From: an uncultured Anaeroplasmataceae bacterium | GTDB taxonomy: Bacteria; Bacillota_I; Bacilli_A; Acholeplasmatales; Anaeroplasmataceae | NCBI GenBank assembly: GCA_949840955.1 | Contig: CATKXV010000001.1 | Span: 310,001 to 374,000 of the forward strand | DNA: 64,000 nucleotides | Direction: 5' to 3' | In this document: piece by piece, positions 16,093 to 25,659 of the stretch | How positions within the stretch are numbered: the first letter of the stretch is position 1 | Layout of the letters: every line of letters begins with the position of its first letter | The notes under the pieces: generated by a model | Told to the model about the DNA's origin: nothing | Database searches by the model: none | The model's input: only the letters and a program-made list of their open reading frames with translations | Made by a program: the position numbers and the translations under genes

Positions 16093-17840
16093 GAGGTTAC
16101 TCTTTCAAACATGCGCTCTAGCTCATAGGAAGTAAACTGAATTATGGTAGGTCTTCCATGAGGACATGTATAAGGGTTTTTACAGGAATTTAATTGCTCC
16201 ACTAGGGAATCAATTTCCATACGGCTTAAAGCATGATTGGCTTTGATAGAGCCCTTACAGCTAATTTGCTTAGCAATAGCATCTCTAAAGGTGATAACAT
16301 CTATCTTTTTTTCTTCTATAAAGAGCTTTAAGATTTGATATAAAATATCAGAGGCATTCTCTAGCTTTGCCCATAAAGGAACTCTTCGAACTGCAAAATC
16401 TGTATTTCCCATAGCTTCTATCAAAAAGCCTATATTCTCTAATTCCTTTCGATGCTCTTCTATAAAAAGAGCTTCACTTTTGGTAAAGGTAAAGAGTAAA
16501 GGCACCAATAGCTCTGTTGTAGGCTGAGGTGTTCTGCCTAATATTTCATAATATTCTTCATAATGAATTCTTTCAGCAGCGGCATGCTGATCCATTAAAT
16601 ATAGCCCCTTATCATTTTGAAAAATTAAATAGGTACCAAATGCCTGTCCCACATATTCTAAATGAGGTAGCTTAATTGCCTTTTCATTTGAGTTTGACTG
16701 GGGGGTAGCCTTATATTCCGTTGTAGCCTCTTCTAATTTTTCAGGAATATGGATTTCCTCCTTAGGAAGGGATGTCCTTGGTATTTCAAAAATATTTTCC
16801 TGTCGATAGCCCACATTGGTATCTCTATGGGGAGCCACTCTAGTAGGAATGAGAACTGCCTCTTCTAGGCATGCTCTAATAACAATCCCCAATTGCTTAA
16901 TGATTTCCTCCTCATTGGATATTTTAATCTCCATCTTAGAAGGATGAATATTTACATCAATGAGTAAAGGATCAATATCCAAATAGACTACAGCTATCGG
17001 ATATTTTCCAATAGGGATATAGGTTGAAAAGGCCTCGATAATTGCATTGGTTATATTATAATTTTTAACATATCTTCCGTTCACAATCAAGGTGATTTCC
17101 AATTTGTTTGCACGATAGATTTCAGGAGCCACCAATAGAATTTTTCCTTGGACACCATCTACAAGAAAGGTTTTCTCTAAAAGCTTTTTGGCTACCTCTA
17201 GTCCATAGATTTCTCCCATAAGGGATGTAGATTGCAAGGAGCCTGTTGTAGCCAAATAGGTCTTATTATCATTCGTCAGGGTAAAACGAATTTCGGGATG
17301 AGCAAGGGCAATCCGATCCAGTAGAAAGGTTATTGCTGCAAGCTCATTCTTAGCTGGCTTTACATATTTCAAGCGGGCAGGTGTGTTGAAGAAAAGATTT
17401 TCTACAATAACAGTAGTTCCTCGATTCGATGCTATAGGCCCACTCGCTACAATGCTACCAGCCTGATAGGTCACCTGATAGCCTCTTTTCCCATCTTGGC
17501 TGGAAATAATTTGCATTTTACTCACAGCCGCAATAGAGGCAATGGCTTCTCCTCGAAAGCCCAGTGATACAATGCGAGTTAAATCATATTCTGTTTTTAT
17601 TTTAGATGTGGCATGTGGAATAAAGGCTAAACGAACATCCTCTTCATCCATACCTTCTCCATCATCCATAATCTTGATTTCCTTTAAGCCACCCTCTAAT
17701 AGATGAATTCGGATGTGCTTGGCATGGGCATCTATGGCATTTTCTACAAGCTCCTTTACTACACTGCTTGGACGCTCTACAACCTCACCTGCCGCAATCA
17801 AATTGGCAAGCTTCGGTGTCATTTTCGCAATTTTTCCCAT
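16089..17840 (-). CDS. mutL: DNA mismatch repair protein MutL, with endonuclease motif
   Basis: 583 residues. The GHKL ATPase N-domain has E30/N34 in KELVENAID, DDGEGM at 59-64 and GFRGEA at 94-99. The C-terminal dimerisation domain contains DQHA-x2-E-x4-E (residues 417-428), the metal-binding endonuclease motif of MutL proteins from MutH-less bacteria, plus CPHGRPT near the end. So this MutL probably nicks the strand itself. A GGTGAT ribosome binding site overlaps the mutS stop codon, which couples the two. Confidence 0.97.
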   Translation of the reverse strand: MGKIAKMTPKLANLIAAGEVVERPSSVVKELVENAIDAHAKHIRIHLLEGGLKEIKIMDDGEGMDEEDVRLAFIPHATSKIKTEYDLTRIVSLGFRGEAIASIAAVSKMQIISSQDGKRGYQVTYQAGSIVASGPIASNRGTTVIVENLFFNTPARLKYVKPAKNELAAITFLLDRIALAHPEIRFTLTNDNKTYLATTGSLQSTSLMGEIYGLEVAKKLLEKTFLVDGVQGKILLVAPEIYRANKLEITLIVNGRYVKNYNITNAIIEAFSTYIPIGKYPIAVVYLDIDPLLIDVNIHPSKMEIKISNEEEIIKQLGIVIRACLEEAVLIPTRVAPHRDTNVGYRQENIFEIPRTSLPKEEIHIPEKLEEATTEYKATPQSNSNEKAIKLPHLEYVGQAFGTYLIFQNDKGLYLMDQHAAAERIHYEEYYEILGRTPQPTTELLVPLLFTFTKSEALFIEEHRKELENIGFLIEAMGNTDFAVRRVPLWAKLENASDILYQILKLFIEEKKIDVITFRDAIAKQISCKGSIKANHALSRMEIDSLVEQLNSCKNPYTCPHGRPTIIQFTSYELERMFERVTS

Positions 17841-17844
17841 AAAA

Positions 17845-20400
17845 TCACCTGCTATCCTTTAATTCATACAAAAGCTTTAACGCATCTAGTGGCGTCATTG
17901 TATTCAAATCAATTTCATCCATGCGCTTCATCATTTGTTCAGCACGTGTTTCCTTTTGGACCTCCGCCTTTGAATCGTATTCTAAAAAATTAAAAAGATC
18001 CAAGGAAACACCCTTTTTAGTGGTAGATTCTTCCTCTAATTTATCTAATATCATTTTACTGCGGGCAATTAAGGATTTAGGAAGCCCTGCTAAGGAGGCT
18101 ACATTAATTCCATAGCTCTTATCTGTTGGCCCATCCAATACCTTATGCAAAAAGGCCACCCCATGCTCTGTTTCCTTTGCCTCAACATGAACATTTTTTA
18201 AATGCTTTAATTTTTTTTCTAACGCCGTTAATTCATGATAATGCGTTGAAAATAGAGTGACACAACCAATTCTTTCGTGAACATACTCCAATATAGCTTG
18301 AGCTAATGCCATTCCATCAAAAGTTGCGGTTCCTCTTCCAATCTCATCAAATAAAATGAGACTATCCTTTGTAGCATTTGATATCGCATAATTGGCTTCC
18401 ATCATTTCTACCATAAAGGTGGATTGCCCAGAAACAAGGTCATCTGAGGCTCCTATACGGGTGTAGATTGCATCAAATATAGATAAATCCGCCTTGGCTG
18501 CTGGAACAAAGGAGCCCATTTGAGCTAAAATAACAATAGAGGCAAGCATACGCATATAGGTAGATTTTCCACTCATATTAGGACCTGTTATCAGCATCAT
18601 ATTACAGGTATGATTTAAATCCACATCATTTACGATATATCCAGCCTTAGCAATGGTTTCTAATACAGGATGTCTACCATCTACGATTTGGACACAGCCC
18701 TTTTCATTAAAGGTTGGTCGAACATAGTTATGCTTCATAGCAACATCACTTAAGGATATAAAGCAATCAATGGTTGCTAGAAGGTCTGCAAGAATTTGTA
18801 AGGATTCAATATAGGTAGAGGCTGTTTGTCTTAATTTTGCAAAGATTTCATATTCTATGGAAACAATTTGATCGTTGGAATGAAGCACAATTTCTTCATA
18901 TTCCTTTAATTCCTTTGAAATAAAACGCTCTGCATTAGCTAGGGTTGCTCTACGCTCATAGGCAATATCAGCTGGTAAATTGGCAATAGCCCCCTTGGAT
19001 ATTTCAATATAATAGCCTGTAACTCTATTATATCCTACCTTTAGCGTCTTTATCCCAGTAAGCTCCTTTTGTGATTTTTCATAATTTAAAATCCATTCCT
19101 TACTATGGCTTAAAATAGATTTAATCTCATCAAGCTTAGAATCAAAGCCCTCCTTAATCATTCCCCCTTCTTTTATAGCCAAAGGAGGATTATCCACTAA
19201 AGCCTGTTCTAATAGGGCATAAAGCTCGTGATGATCATCCATTTTATCAGCAAATTCCTGAGCTAAGGATAAATCCAGACAGGCTACTATAGACTTGATT
19301 TGAGGAATATTTTGCAAGGATTTTCTTAGCCAAACCAAATCCTTTGCATTGGCATTACCAGAGGCAATTCTACCAATAATCCGCTCTAAATCATAGACAG
19401 ACTTAAAATACTGCTTTATCTCTTCTTTTTCTAAATAATGACGATTAAAGCATTCTATAAAATCTAGCCTCTGTTCTATTCTTACTCGATCAAGTAAAGG
19501 CTTATCCAGCCATTGATGAAGCATTCTTGAGCCCATTGCTGTTTCACAGGAATCCAAATGCCATAATAAGGATCCAGATTTTTGATTATAGCGTAGGGTT
19601 TCACAAAGCTCTAAATTCTTTTTTGTAAAAGCATCCAAATGTAAATAGGATTCATGAATAAAGCTTTTAATTTTCTTTAAATGCAGTGGCATCTGCTTTT
19701 TCGTTTCTATAAAGTAATGAAGAATAACACCAACTGCACCCTGATACTCCTCCTCAATATCTTCAACAATATACCTCAAGGAAGGTGAAATAAGGGAATC
19801 CTTAACCCTGGATAAAACAATTTGATTTTGATGAACAAAGCTAGAAAGCTTAGCATTCTGATAGGCTACATCAATCACAATTTCCTTAATATGTAGGGAT
19901 AATAGCTCATTGGCAAGTACCTCAAATGAAGGAAGCTTTGTCAAATAGCCTTCTCCAGTAGATAAATCACAGTAGCATAGGATATAGTCTCTTTTGGATT
20001 GAATTAAGCCTGCAATATAATTGTTTTCCTTATCATTGAGTCCTGAATCAAGGGTTCCTGGGGTAATGATTTTTACAACTCCACGCTTAACGATTCCCTT
20101 CGCTGCCTTGGGATCCTCCACCTGTTCTACAATCGCTACCTTATAGCCTTTAGAAATGAGACGCTCTGCATAAGGCTCATAAGCATGAAAAGGGACACCA
20201 CACATAGGAACACGCTCTTCCACTCCGGCATCCTTACCAGTTAATGCAAGCTCGAGCTCTTTAGCTCCTGTATGGGCATCCTCAAAAAACATTTCATAGA
20301 AGTCTCCAACTCTATAAAATAAAATGGTATCTGGATAATCTTTTTTAATTTCTAAATATTGCTCCATCATCGGAGTGTATTTTACTTCCTTTTGTTTCAT
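17845..20400 (-). CDS. mutS: DNA mismatch repair protein MutS
   Basis: 851 residues. The mismatch-reading Phe-x-Glu motif is in GDFYEMF (residues 27-33), followed by the connector, lever and clamp domains. The ABC-type ATPase has the Walker A loop TGPNMSGKST near 610, the signature/Walker B region ILFDEIGRGTATFDG, and STHYHEL. It ends in a short helix-turn-helix dimerisation tail. It follows the SAP-like gene by eight bases and leads mutL by four, forming one operon. Confidence 0.98.
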   Translation of the reverse strand: MKQKEVKYTPMMEQYLEIKKDYPDTILFYRVGDFYEMFFEDAHTGAKELELALTGKDAGVEERVPMCGVPFHAYEPYAERLISKGYKVAIVEQVEDPKAAKGIVKRGVVKIITPGTLDSGLNDKENNYIAGLIQSKRDYILCYCDLSTGEGYLTKLPSFEVLANELLSLHIKEIVIDVAYQNAKLSSFVHQNQIVLSRVKDSLISPSLRYIVEDIEEEYQGAVGVILHYFIETKKQMPLHLKKIKSFIHESYLHLDAFTKKNLELCETLRYNQKSGSLLWHLDSCETAMGSRMLHQWLDKPLLDRVRIEQRLDFIECFNRHYLEKEEIKQYFKSVYDLERIIGRIASGNANAKDLVWLRKSLQNIPQIKSIVACLDLSLAQEFADKMDDHHELYALLEQALVDNPPLAIKEGGMIKEGFDSKLDEIKSILSHSKEWILNYEKSQKELTGIKTLKVGYNRVTGYYIEISKGAIANLPADIAYERRATLANAERFISKELKEYEEIVLHSNDQIVSIEYEIFAKLRQTASTYIESLQILADLLATIDCFISLSDVAMKHNYVRPTFNEKGCVQIVDGRHPVLETIAKAGYIVNDVDLNHTCNMMLITGPNMSGKSTYMRMLASIVILAQMGSFVPAAKADLSIFDAIYTRIGASDDLVSGQSTFMVEMMEANYAISNATKDSLILFDEIGRGTATFDGMALAQAILEYVHERIGCVTLFSTHYHELTALEKKLKHLKNVHVEAKETEHGVAFLHKVLDGPTDKSYGINVASLAGLPKSLIARSKMILDKLEEESTTKKGVSLDLFNFLEYDSKAEVQKETRAEQMMKRMDEIDLNTMTPLDALKLLYELKDSR

Positions 20401-20408
20401 AATCCCTC

Positions 20409-22331
20409 TTATTTAAAGGCATGTATAACAGCCATAATAGAAATGAAGGCGATGAAGATAACTGCAATTGTTGAAATCGAAACGATTACCGGCTTCCACT
20501 TAAAATTCATCTTTTTATTCTCAAAATATGGATTCTCCATTGGAACAAAATCTGATTCCATAGACTCCTTTGGTTCAGTCAAATCAACAAGAGGTCCTAC
20601 TGGAATAGGGGCTAGAAATTCCTTTGGATTCTGTAGTTCTTCTTCTACAGGAATAAGTCCCTCCTCCTTTAAAAACTGTTCATCATAGCTTTCATTGAGA
20701 GGCTCTTCCTCTTGAAGATTCTCCACAGAGGAAAAAGCAGGCTCGATATCCTCTTCTGGATGGGAATCAATTTCAACCTCAATCACCTCATCAGGCTCAC
20801 TAGATAGGGAGGCAGGCTCAACATAATCTATGTCTAAAGGAGGCTCCTCTACTGGAATGCTTTGAGCTGGAATTTCCTTATTTTGTGGTCTAAGCTCCTT
20901 TAATACCTCCTCTAAGCTTTTTTGAGCAGGTGTTATAGGATTTCTTACATCATCCTCTGGTTCAAAATCTAAATGATCATATTCCTCATTATCATCAAAT
21001 ATAGCAATAAGCTCTTCAATATCCTCTTCACGCTTTTTACGTGCTTCAGCAATTTTTTCCTTTTCTTCTTCTAGCTTATCCTTTTCTCTAAGCTTTCTAA
21101 CCTTACGAATGATTTCATCTAAAATTTCATCGTTATACTTTGATTTTTCTTCTTGCTTCTTTGGAGCAGCTTTTTTAGAAGTCACCTTAATCTCTTGAAC
21201 TGTTTTTTGTGCAACAGTAGTGGTCTTTCTTTTAGGCTCCTTGACCTCAGGCATTGCGATGCCTTGATGAATAGCAAGCTTTGCTGTCTCTTCATCCACA
21301 TTCATATAAGGCAAAAGCTTCTTTAGAATTTCAAAAATCAAATCATCATTGGAATTGGTTTTTACTACAGCTTCCTCTACATATTCATCTAGCTGATGGA
21401 ATGCCTTAATTTCATCCTCATCTAGATAAATAACCTTTTTGGGTAGTCCTCTTTTAAAATTATCTACCGCATCTAAATCAATGCGAAATTTTAATGGCTC
21501 AGAAAAATGAGAACCATGAATTTGCTTTGTATCAATGGTAGTGAAGCCTGCCTGCTTTACTAAAAATGAAAGCAAGGTAATCATTTCATCCTTTTTCAAA
21601 TTAGAGGATATGCCTAAGCCCTGAAGTACACAAAATTCATTTAATTGTGCAAGGGTCATATTATTTAGCTCACGGCCTAACGCAAGGGTTAGCTTTCTTT
21701 TTGACTTCATCATCGCCTTGACATGGCCTAAAAGCTCATCCTTTTTTAACCGTGTTGGAATAGAAAAATTATATTTATCTGCAAGCTGACGAATTTCTTC
21801 TAATGAAAAAGTCAATTTCAAGCGATCCTCTAAAACATTCAATGGACAGGCATCAAATTCCTTTTGTGAATCTAGCGTCACAACAAAGATAGCCTTAGTA
21901 TAATTTTGAAAACTATCGATTTTTGATTTTCTTAAATTGATTAAACGAACCAATTCTCCATCCTGTAATTTGATACCAATATGATTTTTTATTAAAAGCT
22001 TCCATAGATTTTTTCGATAAAGGAAAAAATCCTCTGCTGTTCCTATTTTGTCAAAAAGGTTTTGAAGCTGGAATTCTGTGAAGGTAGCATAGTTTTCTAA
22101 TTTAATAAATCCATCCCGTGTTAAAGAATGAGAATCCAAGGTCTTTATTCTCTCATTTAAAGCACTCGTTAATGCCATTGCATTAATTCGTCTAGGAATC
22201 TTAATTTCACGTCCTAAAAAGAAGGTTCTTGTTTGGTCACCACTTAATAAAGCTAGCTTAGATGCAAGTGTATCTAATCCAATATGTTTATCAAAGATAA
22301 AAACCAAATCCTTATTCTCAATATATTCCAT
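20409..22331 (-). CDS. SAP-like, tail-anchored acidic protein of unknown function
   Basis: 640 residues from the ATG at 22331 (a TTG 21 bases earlier is less likely). I do not recognise a family. The N-terminal third contains repeated helix-loop-helix units that look like SAP or Rho-N motifs: FSLEEIRQLADKYNFSIPTRLKKDEL (about 175-200) and MTLAQLNEFCVLQGLGISSNLKKDEM (about 225-250), with a possible third around 44-62. The middle is basic then strongly acidic and proline-rich (EEPPLDIDYVEP type). The last 25-30 residues form one transmembrane helix (VIVSISTIAVIFIAFISIMAV), so the protein is probably tail-anchored, with the SAP-like part in the cytoplasm. First gene of the mutS-mutL-miaA-aroK-aroQ transcript. 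Confidence 0.7.
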   Translation of the reverse strand: MEYIENKDLVFIFDKHIGLDTLASKLALLSGDQTRTFFLGREIKIPRRINAMALTSALNERIKTLDSHSLTRDGFIKLENYATFTEFQLQNLFDKIGTAEDFFLYRKNLWKLLIKNHIGIKLQDGELVRLINLRKSKIDSFQNYTKAIFVVTLDSQKEFDACPLNVLEDRLKLTFSLEEIRQLADKYNFSIPTRLKKDELLGHVKAMMKSKRKLTLALGRELNNMTLAQLNEFCVLQGLGISSNLKKDEMITLLSFLVKQAGFTTIDTKQIHGSHFSEPLKFRIDLDAVDNFKRGLPKKVIYLDEDEIKAFHQLDEYVEEAVVKTNSNDDLIFEILKKLLPYMNVDEETAKLAIHQGIAMPEVKEPKRKTTTVAQKTVQEIKVTSKKAAPKKQEEKSKYNDEILDEIIRKVRKLREKDKLEEEKEKIAEARKKREEDIEELIAIFDDNEEYDHLDFEPEDDVRNPITPAQKSLEEVLKELRPQNKEIPAQSIPVEEPPLDIDYVEPASLSSEPDEVIEVEIDSHPEEDIEPAFSSVENLQEEEPLNESYDEQFLKEEGLIPVEEELQNPKEFLAPIPVGPLVDLTEPKESMESDFVPMENPYFENKKMNFKWKPVIVSISTIAVIFIAFISIMAVIHAFK

Positions 22332-22361
22332 AAAATCACAACCTTTTATCAAAAAATACTT

Positions 22362-22390
22362 CTTATATTATAATATAACAAAATGGTCAA
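22362..22390 (-). promoter_or_regulatory. Promoter of the mutS-aroQ operon
   Basis: Minus-strand TTGACC (22390-22385), 17 bases, TATAAG (22367-22362), about 30 bases before the ATG of the SAP-like gene. Overlapping TATAAT-like boxes make the exact start uncertain. The stretch between it and the terminator at 22556 shows nothing else. Confidence 0.55.
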
Positions 22391-22517
22391 AAATTCAAGT
22401 AAGCAAGAGGTTTCTTTTTGGATTCAAGGCTCCTTTTTTTATATAGATTCCTTTTTTATTGCTGCTAAGGTGCTTTGTAGAAAGGAATAGGAGAAAATTA
22501 AGATAAGGTTTGGTATA

Positions 22518-22556
22518 TATATAATAAAAAAACCTACGAAAGCATTCGAAGGTTTT
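22518..22556 (-). terminator. Terminator of the 237-residue membrane protein gene
   Basis: AAACCT..CGAA (about 22530-22540) pairs with TTCG..AGGTTT (22545-22555). The minus strand continues into a run of T. It lies just past the stop codon at 22568. Confidence 0.7.
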
Positions 22557-22567
22557 CTTAGGACGAT

Positions 22568-23281
22568 TCATTTATATTTCTTAAGAATAAAAACTGTAAT
22601 AAAAAAATGGATACCAAAAATGAAGGCACAAATGGTGGTTGGGATAAATAAGCATAAAACTCCTATGATCAAATATAAGCTATCCTCTACTAGAATGGTT
22701 GCTACAATACCAGCTAGTAGGAGCACAGCACCAATCCACCCAATGTATTGCCAAAGAATGATAAAATGTCGTCTAAATTTGGATGGCTCTATCCCATAAA
22801 CAGTTAAATTTTCATATATTTCATCAGGAATTTTCTCTGTGATGAGTACCTTATTATCCTTAATTTTGCATTGTATTTCTTCTAAGCTTGAAAGGTAGCG
22901 ATATTCTACTCCTAAATAATCATAGCCTGTTTTATACGTCTTCTGCTGATGATTTTCATAATACTTTAAAATCAAGGCAAAGCGTATATTCCATTTCTTA
23001 TTTTTGATTACCGTTTTGTAATCTACAATTTGACAGGTTCCAGCTCGACCATATTGCATTATATTTTTGAATTTAACATAGGCTATGCAAATCCGAATGC
23101 TCCTAACAATCCATGCTAAGAAAATAGGCATAAGTAAAGCCATGGCAGCTAAGAGTGCTACAGCATACTTTCCTTTAAGGATACCCTTAGATAAAATAAA
23201 AATAAAGGTAAAGAAAATTCCTAAGCATACTATAATAATTATTCCATTTTTTTTAGGAAATTTTTCACTAAAGTGGTTCAT
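22568..23281 (-). CDS. Membrane protein with a central soluble domain, DUF3592-like layout
   Basis: 237 residues. Two N-terminal helices (about 12-32 and 40-65), a soluble middle part (about 75-170) with strand-rich sequence (RFALILKYYENHQQKTYKTGYDY ... KDNKVLITEKIPDEIYENL), then two C-terminal helices. This layout recalls DUF3592-type proteins of Gram-positives, but the match is by shape only. The start at the second ATG is supported by GGAGGAG five bases upstream. Monocistronic. No catalytic residues stand out. Confidence 0.65.
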   Translation of the reverse strand: MNHFSEKFPKKNGIIIIVCLGIFFTFIFILSKGILKGKYAVALLAAMALLMPIFLAWIVRSIRICIAYVKFKNIMQYGRAGTCQIVDYKTVIKNKKWNIRFALILKYYENHQQKTYKTGYDYLGVEYRYLSSLEEIQCKIKDNKVLITEKIPDEIYENLTVYGIEPSKFRRHFIILWQYIGWIGAVLLLAGIVATILVEDSLYLIIGVLCLFIPTTICAFIFGIHFFITVFILKKYK

Positions 23282-23363
23282 ACTTTCTCCTCCATTTTGA
23301 TAATTATTATACAATATTTTTATTTTTTTTTAAAGAATTTATACAAAAAAATCTTGGAATTGG

Positions 23364-23392
23364 TTAGAAAAAAGCCTGAAAAAATCAGGCTT
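23364..23392 (-). terminator. Terminator of the pfl operon
   Basis: AAGCCTGA (23372-23379) pairs perfectly with TCAGGCTT (23385-23392). The minus-strand tail is TTTTTTC. It is seven bases past the stop of the glycyl-radical domain gene. Confidence 0.85.
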
Positions 23393-23398
23393 AATGGC

Positions 23399-23629
23399 TT
23401 ACATTTGTTCATGAATGGTTCGAGCAATTACATCATCTTGTTGTTCCTTAGATAGCTTTATAAAGTTAACAGCATAGCCGGAAACTCGAATGGTAAGCTG
23501 GGGATACTTTTCTGGATGCTTTTGAGCATCAAGCAAGGTTTCTCTATTAAAGACATTCACATTTAAATGATAGCCTCCATTTTCCATATATGCATCAAGC
23601 ATCTTGACAAGATTCTCTTTCCTAGACAT
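23399..23629 (-). CDS. Stand-alone glycyl-radical domain of pyruvate formate-lyase (GrcA-like)
   Basis: 76 residues that match the C-terminal end of full-length [34 protein letters not shown], then the terminal helix. Gly51 in RVSGYAV is the residue that carries the radical after activation by PflA. In ordinary PFL this part is fused to the catalytic barrel. Here it starts at TAATG, one base overlapping the pflB stop, and has its own AAAGGA ribosome binding site nine bases upstream, inside pflB. The free E. coli protein GrcA (YfiD) shows that such a domain can complement a PFL lacking its own, but GrcA there is a spare next to an intact enzyme. Here it seems to be the obligatory second subunit. 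Confidence 0.88.
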   Translation of the reverse strand: MSRKENLVKMLDAYMENGGYHLNVNVFNRETLLDAQKHPEKYPQLTIRVSGYAVNFIKLSKEQQDDVIARTIHEQM

Positions 23630-25659
23630 TAGAGTTCATCCTTTCCTAGAGATTCTGGGGTAATAGAGAAGGTGTTCGATATTCCATCTCTTGAATATCC
23701 ATAGGGTAATTTGGCAACAGATTCTAAGGATGCTAAAGCACCATGGGAATCTCTACCATGCATAGGATTGGCTCCAGGAGCTAAAGGCTCTCCTGCTCTT
23801 CTTCCATCTGGAGTGTTTCCTGTGTTTTTACCATAAACTACATTGGAGGTTATGGTAAGAATGGAGGTGGTTGGAATGGAAGCTCTATAGGTTTGATGTC
23901 TTTCTATTTTTTGCATAAAGGTCTTTAATAGCCAAATCGCTAGCTCATCTACTCGATCATCATTATTTCCATATTTTGGAAATTCTCCCTCGATTCTAAA
24001 ATCTGAAATAATTCCATACTCATTTCTTATTGGATAAACCTTAGCATATTTGATTGCAGATAAGGAATCAGCTGCACAGGATAAGCCTGCAATCCCTGTA
24101 GCAAAAAATCTTCGTACCTTAGTGTCATGTAATGCCATTTCTAAGGATTCATAGGAATATTTATCATGCATATAGTGAATTAAATTTAAGGCATTCACAT
24201 AGACTCCAGATAGCCATTCCATCATTTGCTCATATTTAGGAAGAACCTCCTGAATATCCAAGGGTCCATCTCCTTTTATCCCTTCAAATATAGGAGATAC
24301 CTGAAAGGGCTGATTCGTTTTCGGATCCAAGAGGAGCTCATCCTTTCCTCCATTTAGAGCATATAAAAGGCATTTTGCAAGATTCGCTCGAGCACCAAAA
24401 AATTGCATATCCTTACCAACCCTCATTGGGGATACACAGCAGGCAATACAATAATCATCTCCAAGCTCAACTCGCATTAAATCATCGGATTCATATTGTA
24501 TAGATGAGGTTTTTATGGAGATTTCTGCACAAAACTGCTTAAAGTTTTCTGGTAAGCTTTTGCTCCATAGGACAGTTAAATTGGGCTCTGGTGCTGGTCC
24601 CAAATTGATTAAGGTATGTAAAATTCGAAAGGATGTCTTTGTAACCAAGGGTCTACCATCAATTCCCATACCACCAATGGATTCCGTAACCCAGGTTGGA
24701 TCTCCTGAAAAGAGATCATTATAGGATTGAACTCGCATAAATTTAATAATTCTAAGCTTCATGATAAACTGATCAATAAGCTCCTGTGCCTCTTCTTCGG
24801 TTATCAGCTTTTTTCTTATATCTCGTTCTATATAAATATCTAAAAAGGTGGAATTTCTTCCAATGGACATAGCTGCACCATTTTGTTCCTTTGTCGCTGC
24901 TAAATAGGCTATATATAAGGCTTGAATGGCCTCCTTGGCTGTCCTTGCAGGAGCAGAGATGTCAAAGCCATACATATTTGCTAGAGCCTTCAGGCTTTCT
25001 AAGGCCTTGATTTGCTCTGCAATTTCTTCTCTATCACGAATTTTATCCTCTGACATAACTCCATCAAGCTTCGCCTTATCCTTTTTCTTTTGGGCAATGA
25101 GATAGTCTACACCATAAAGGGGTACCCTTCTATAATCTCCTACAATTCTGCCTCTTCCATAGGAATCTGGAAGACCTGTTAAAATATGAGCCTTACGAGC
25201 CCTTCTCATTTCATCTGTATATACATCATAAACACCATCATTATGTGTTTTACGATATTTTGTAAAGATTTCCTTTACTCTTTCACTGACCTGATATCCA
25301 TACATTCTACAAGCCTCCACCGACATTTTAATACCACCATATGGCTGTAAGGCACGCTTAAAGGGCATATCGGTTTGTAGCCCAACAATTTTTTCCAGGT
25401 TCTTATCAATATAGCCTGGTGCATGGCTGGTGATGCTAGATATGATATCAGTATCTGCGAGTAATACTCCTCCTGCTTCTCTTTCCTTTTTAGAAAGCTC
25501 TAGAATTTCCTCCCATAACTTTGTTGTTGCAAAGGTGGGACCCTGTAAAAAGCTTCCATCTCCAAAATAGGGTGTATAGTTTCTTTGAATAAAATCTCGA
25601 ACATCCACCTCATCATTATTCCATTTTCCAGGATTAAAATTTTCCCAAGCCTCGATCAT
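23629..25659 (-). CDS. pflB: Pyruvate formate-lyase catalytic subunit lacking the glycyl-radical end
   Basis: 676 residues against about 750-760 for usual PFL. It cleaves pyruvate with CoA to acetyl-CoA and formate in anaerobic fermentation. The thiyl cysteines are C407/C408 in [30 protein letters not shown] and GANPMHGRD are PFL-specific, so this is true PFL rather than a diol dehydratase or choline lyase. The protein stops at SLGKDEL, just where the linker to the radical domain begins in E. coli PFL. The missing end is encoded by the next gene. Start ATG overlaps the pflA stop (ATGA). A ten-base direct repeat (TCTAGGAAAG at 23641-23650 and 23617-23626) flanks the break. Confidence 0.95.
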   Translation of the reverse strand: MIEAWENFNPGKWNNDEVDVRDFIQRNYTPYFGDGSFLQGPTFATTKLWEEILELSKKEREAGGVLLADTDIISSITSHAPGYIDKNLEKIVGLQTDMPFKRALQPYGGIKMSVEACRMYGYQVSERVKEIFTKYRKTHNDGVYDVYTDEMRRARKAHILTGLPDSYGRGRIVGDYRRVPLYGVDYLIAQKKKDKAKLDGVMSEDKIRDREEIAEQIKALESLKALANMYGFDISAPARTAKEAIQALYIAYLAATKEQNGAAMSIGRNSTFLDIYIERDIRKKLITEEEAQELIDQFIMKLRIIKFMRVQSYNDLFSGDPTWVTESIGGMGIDGRPLVTKTSFRILHTLINLGPAPEPNLTVLWSKSLPENFKQFCAEISIKTSSIQYESDDLMRVELGDDYCIACCVSPMRVGKDMQFFGARANLAKCLLYALNGGKDELLLDPKTNQPFQVSPIFEGIKGDGPLDIQEVLPKYEQMMEWLSGVYVNALNLIHYMHDKYSYESLEMALHDTKVRRFFATGIAGLSCAADSLSAIKYAKVYPIRNEYGIISDFRIEGEFPKYGNNDDRVDELAIWLLKTFMQKIERHQTYRASIPTTSILTITSNVVYGKNTGNTPDGRRAGEPLAPGANPMHGRDSHGALASLESVAKLPYGYSRDGISNTFSITPESLGKDEL

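Noticed and set aside
20409-22352. A start 21 bases upstream (TTG) for the SAP-like protein
   Set aside because: The ATG at 22331 has an AAAGG site at acceptable spacing. The longer version places that site inside the gene.
23600-23660. A simple sequencing frameshift as the cause of the pflB split
   Set aside because: The downstream part has its own start codon, an AAAGGA site at good spacing and a stop-start overlap like other coupled genes here. An error remains possible, so raw reads should be checked.
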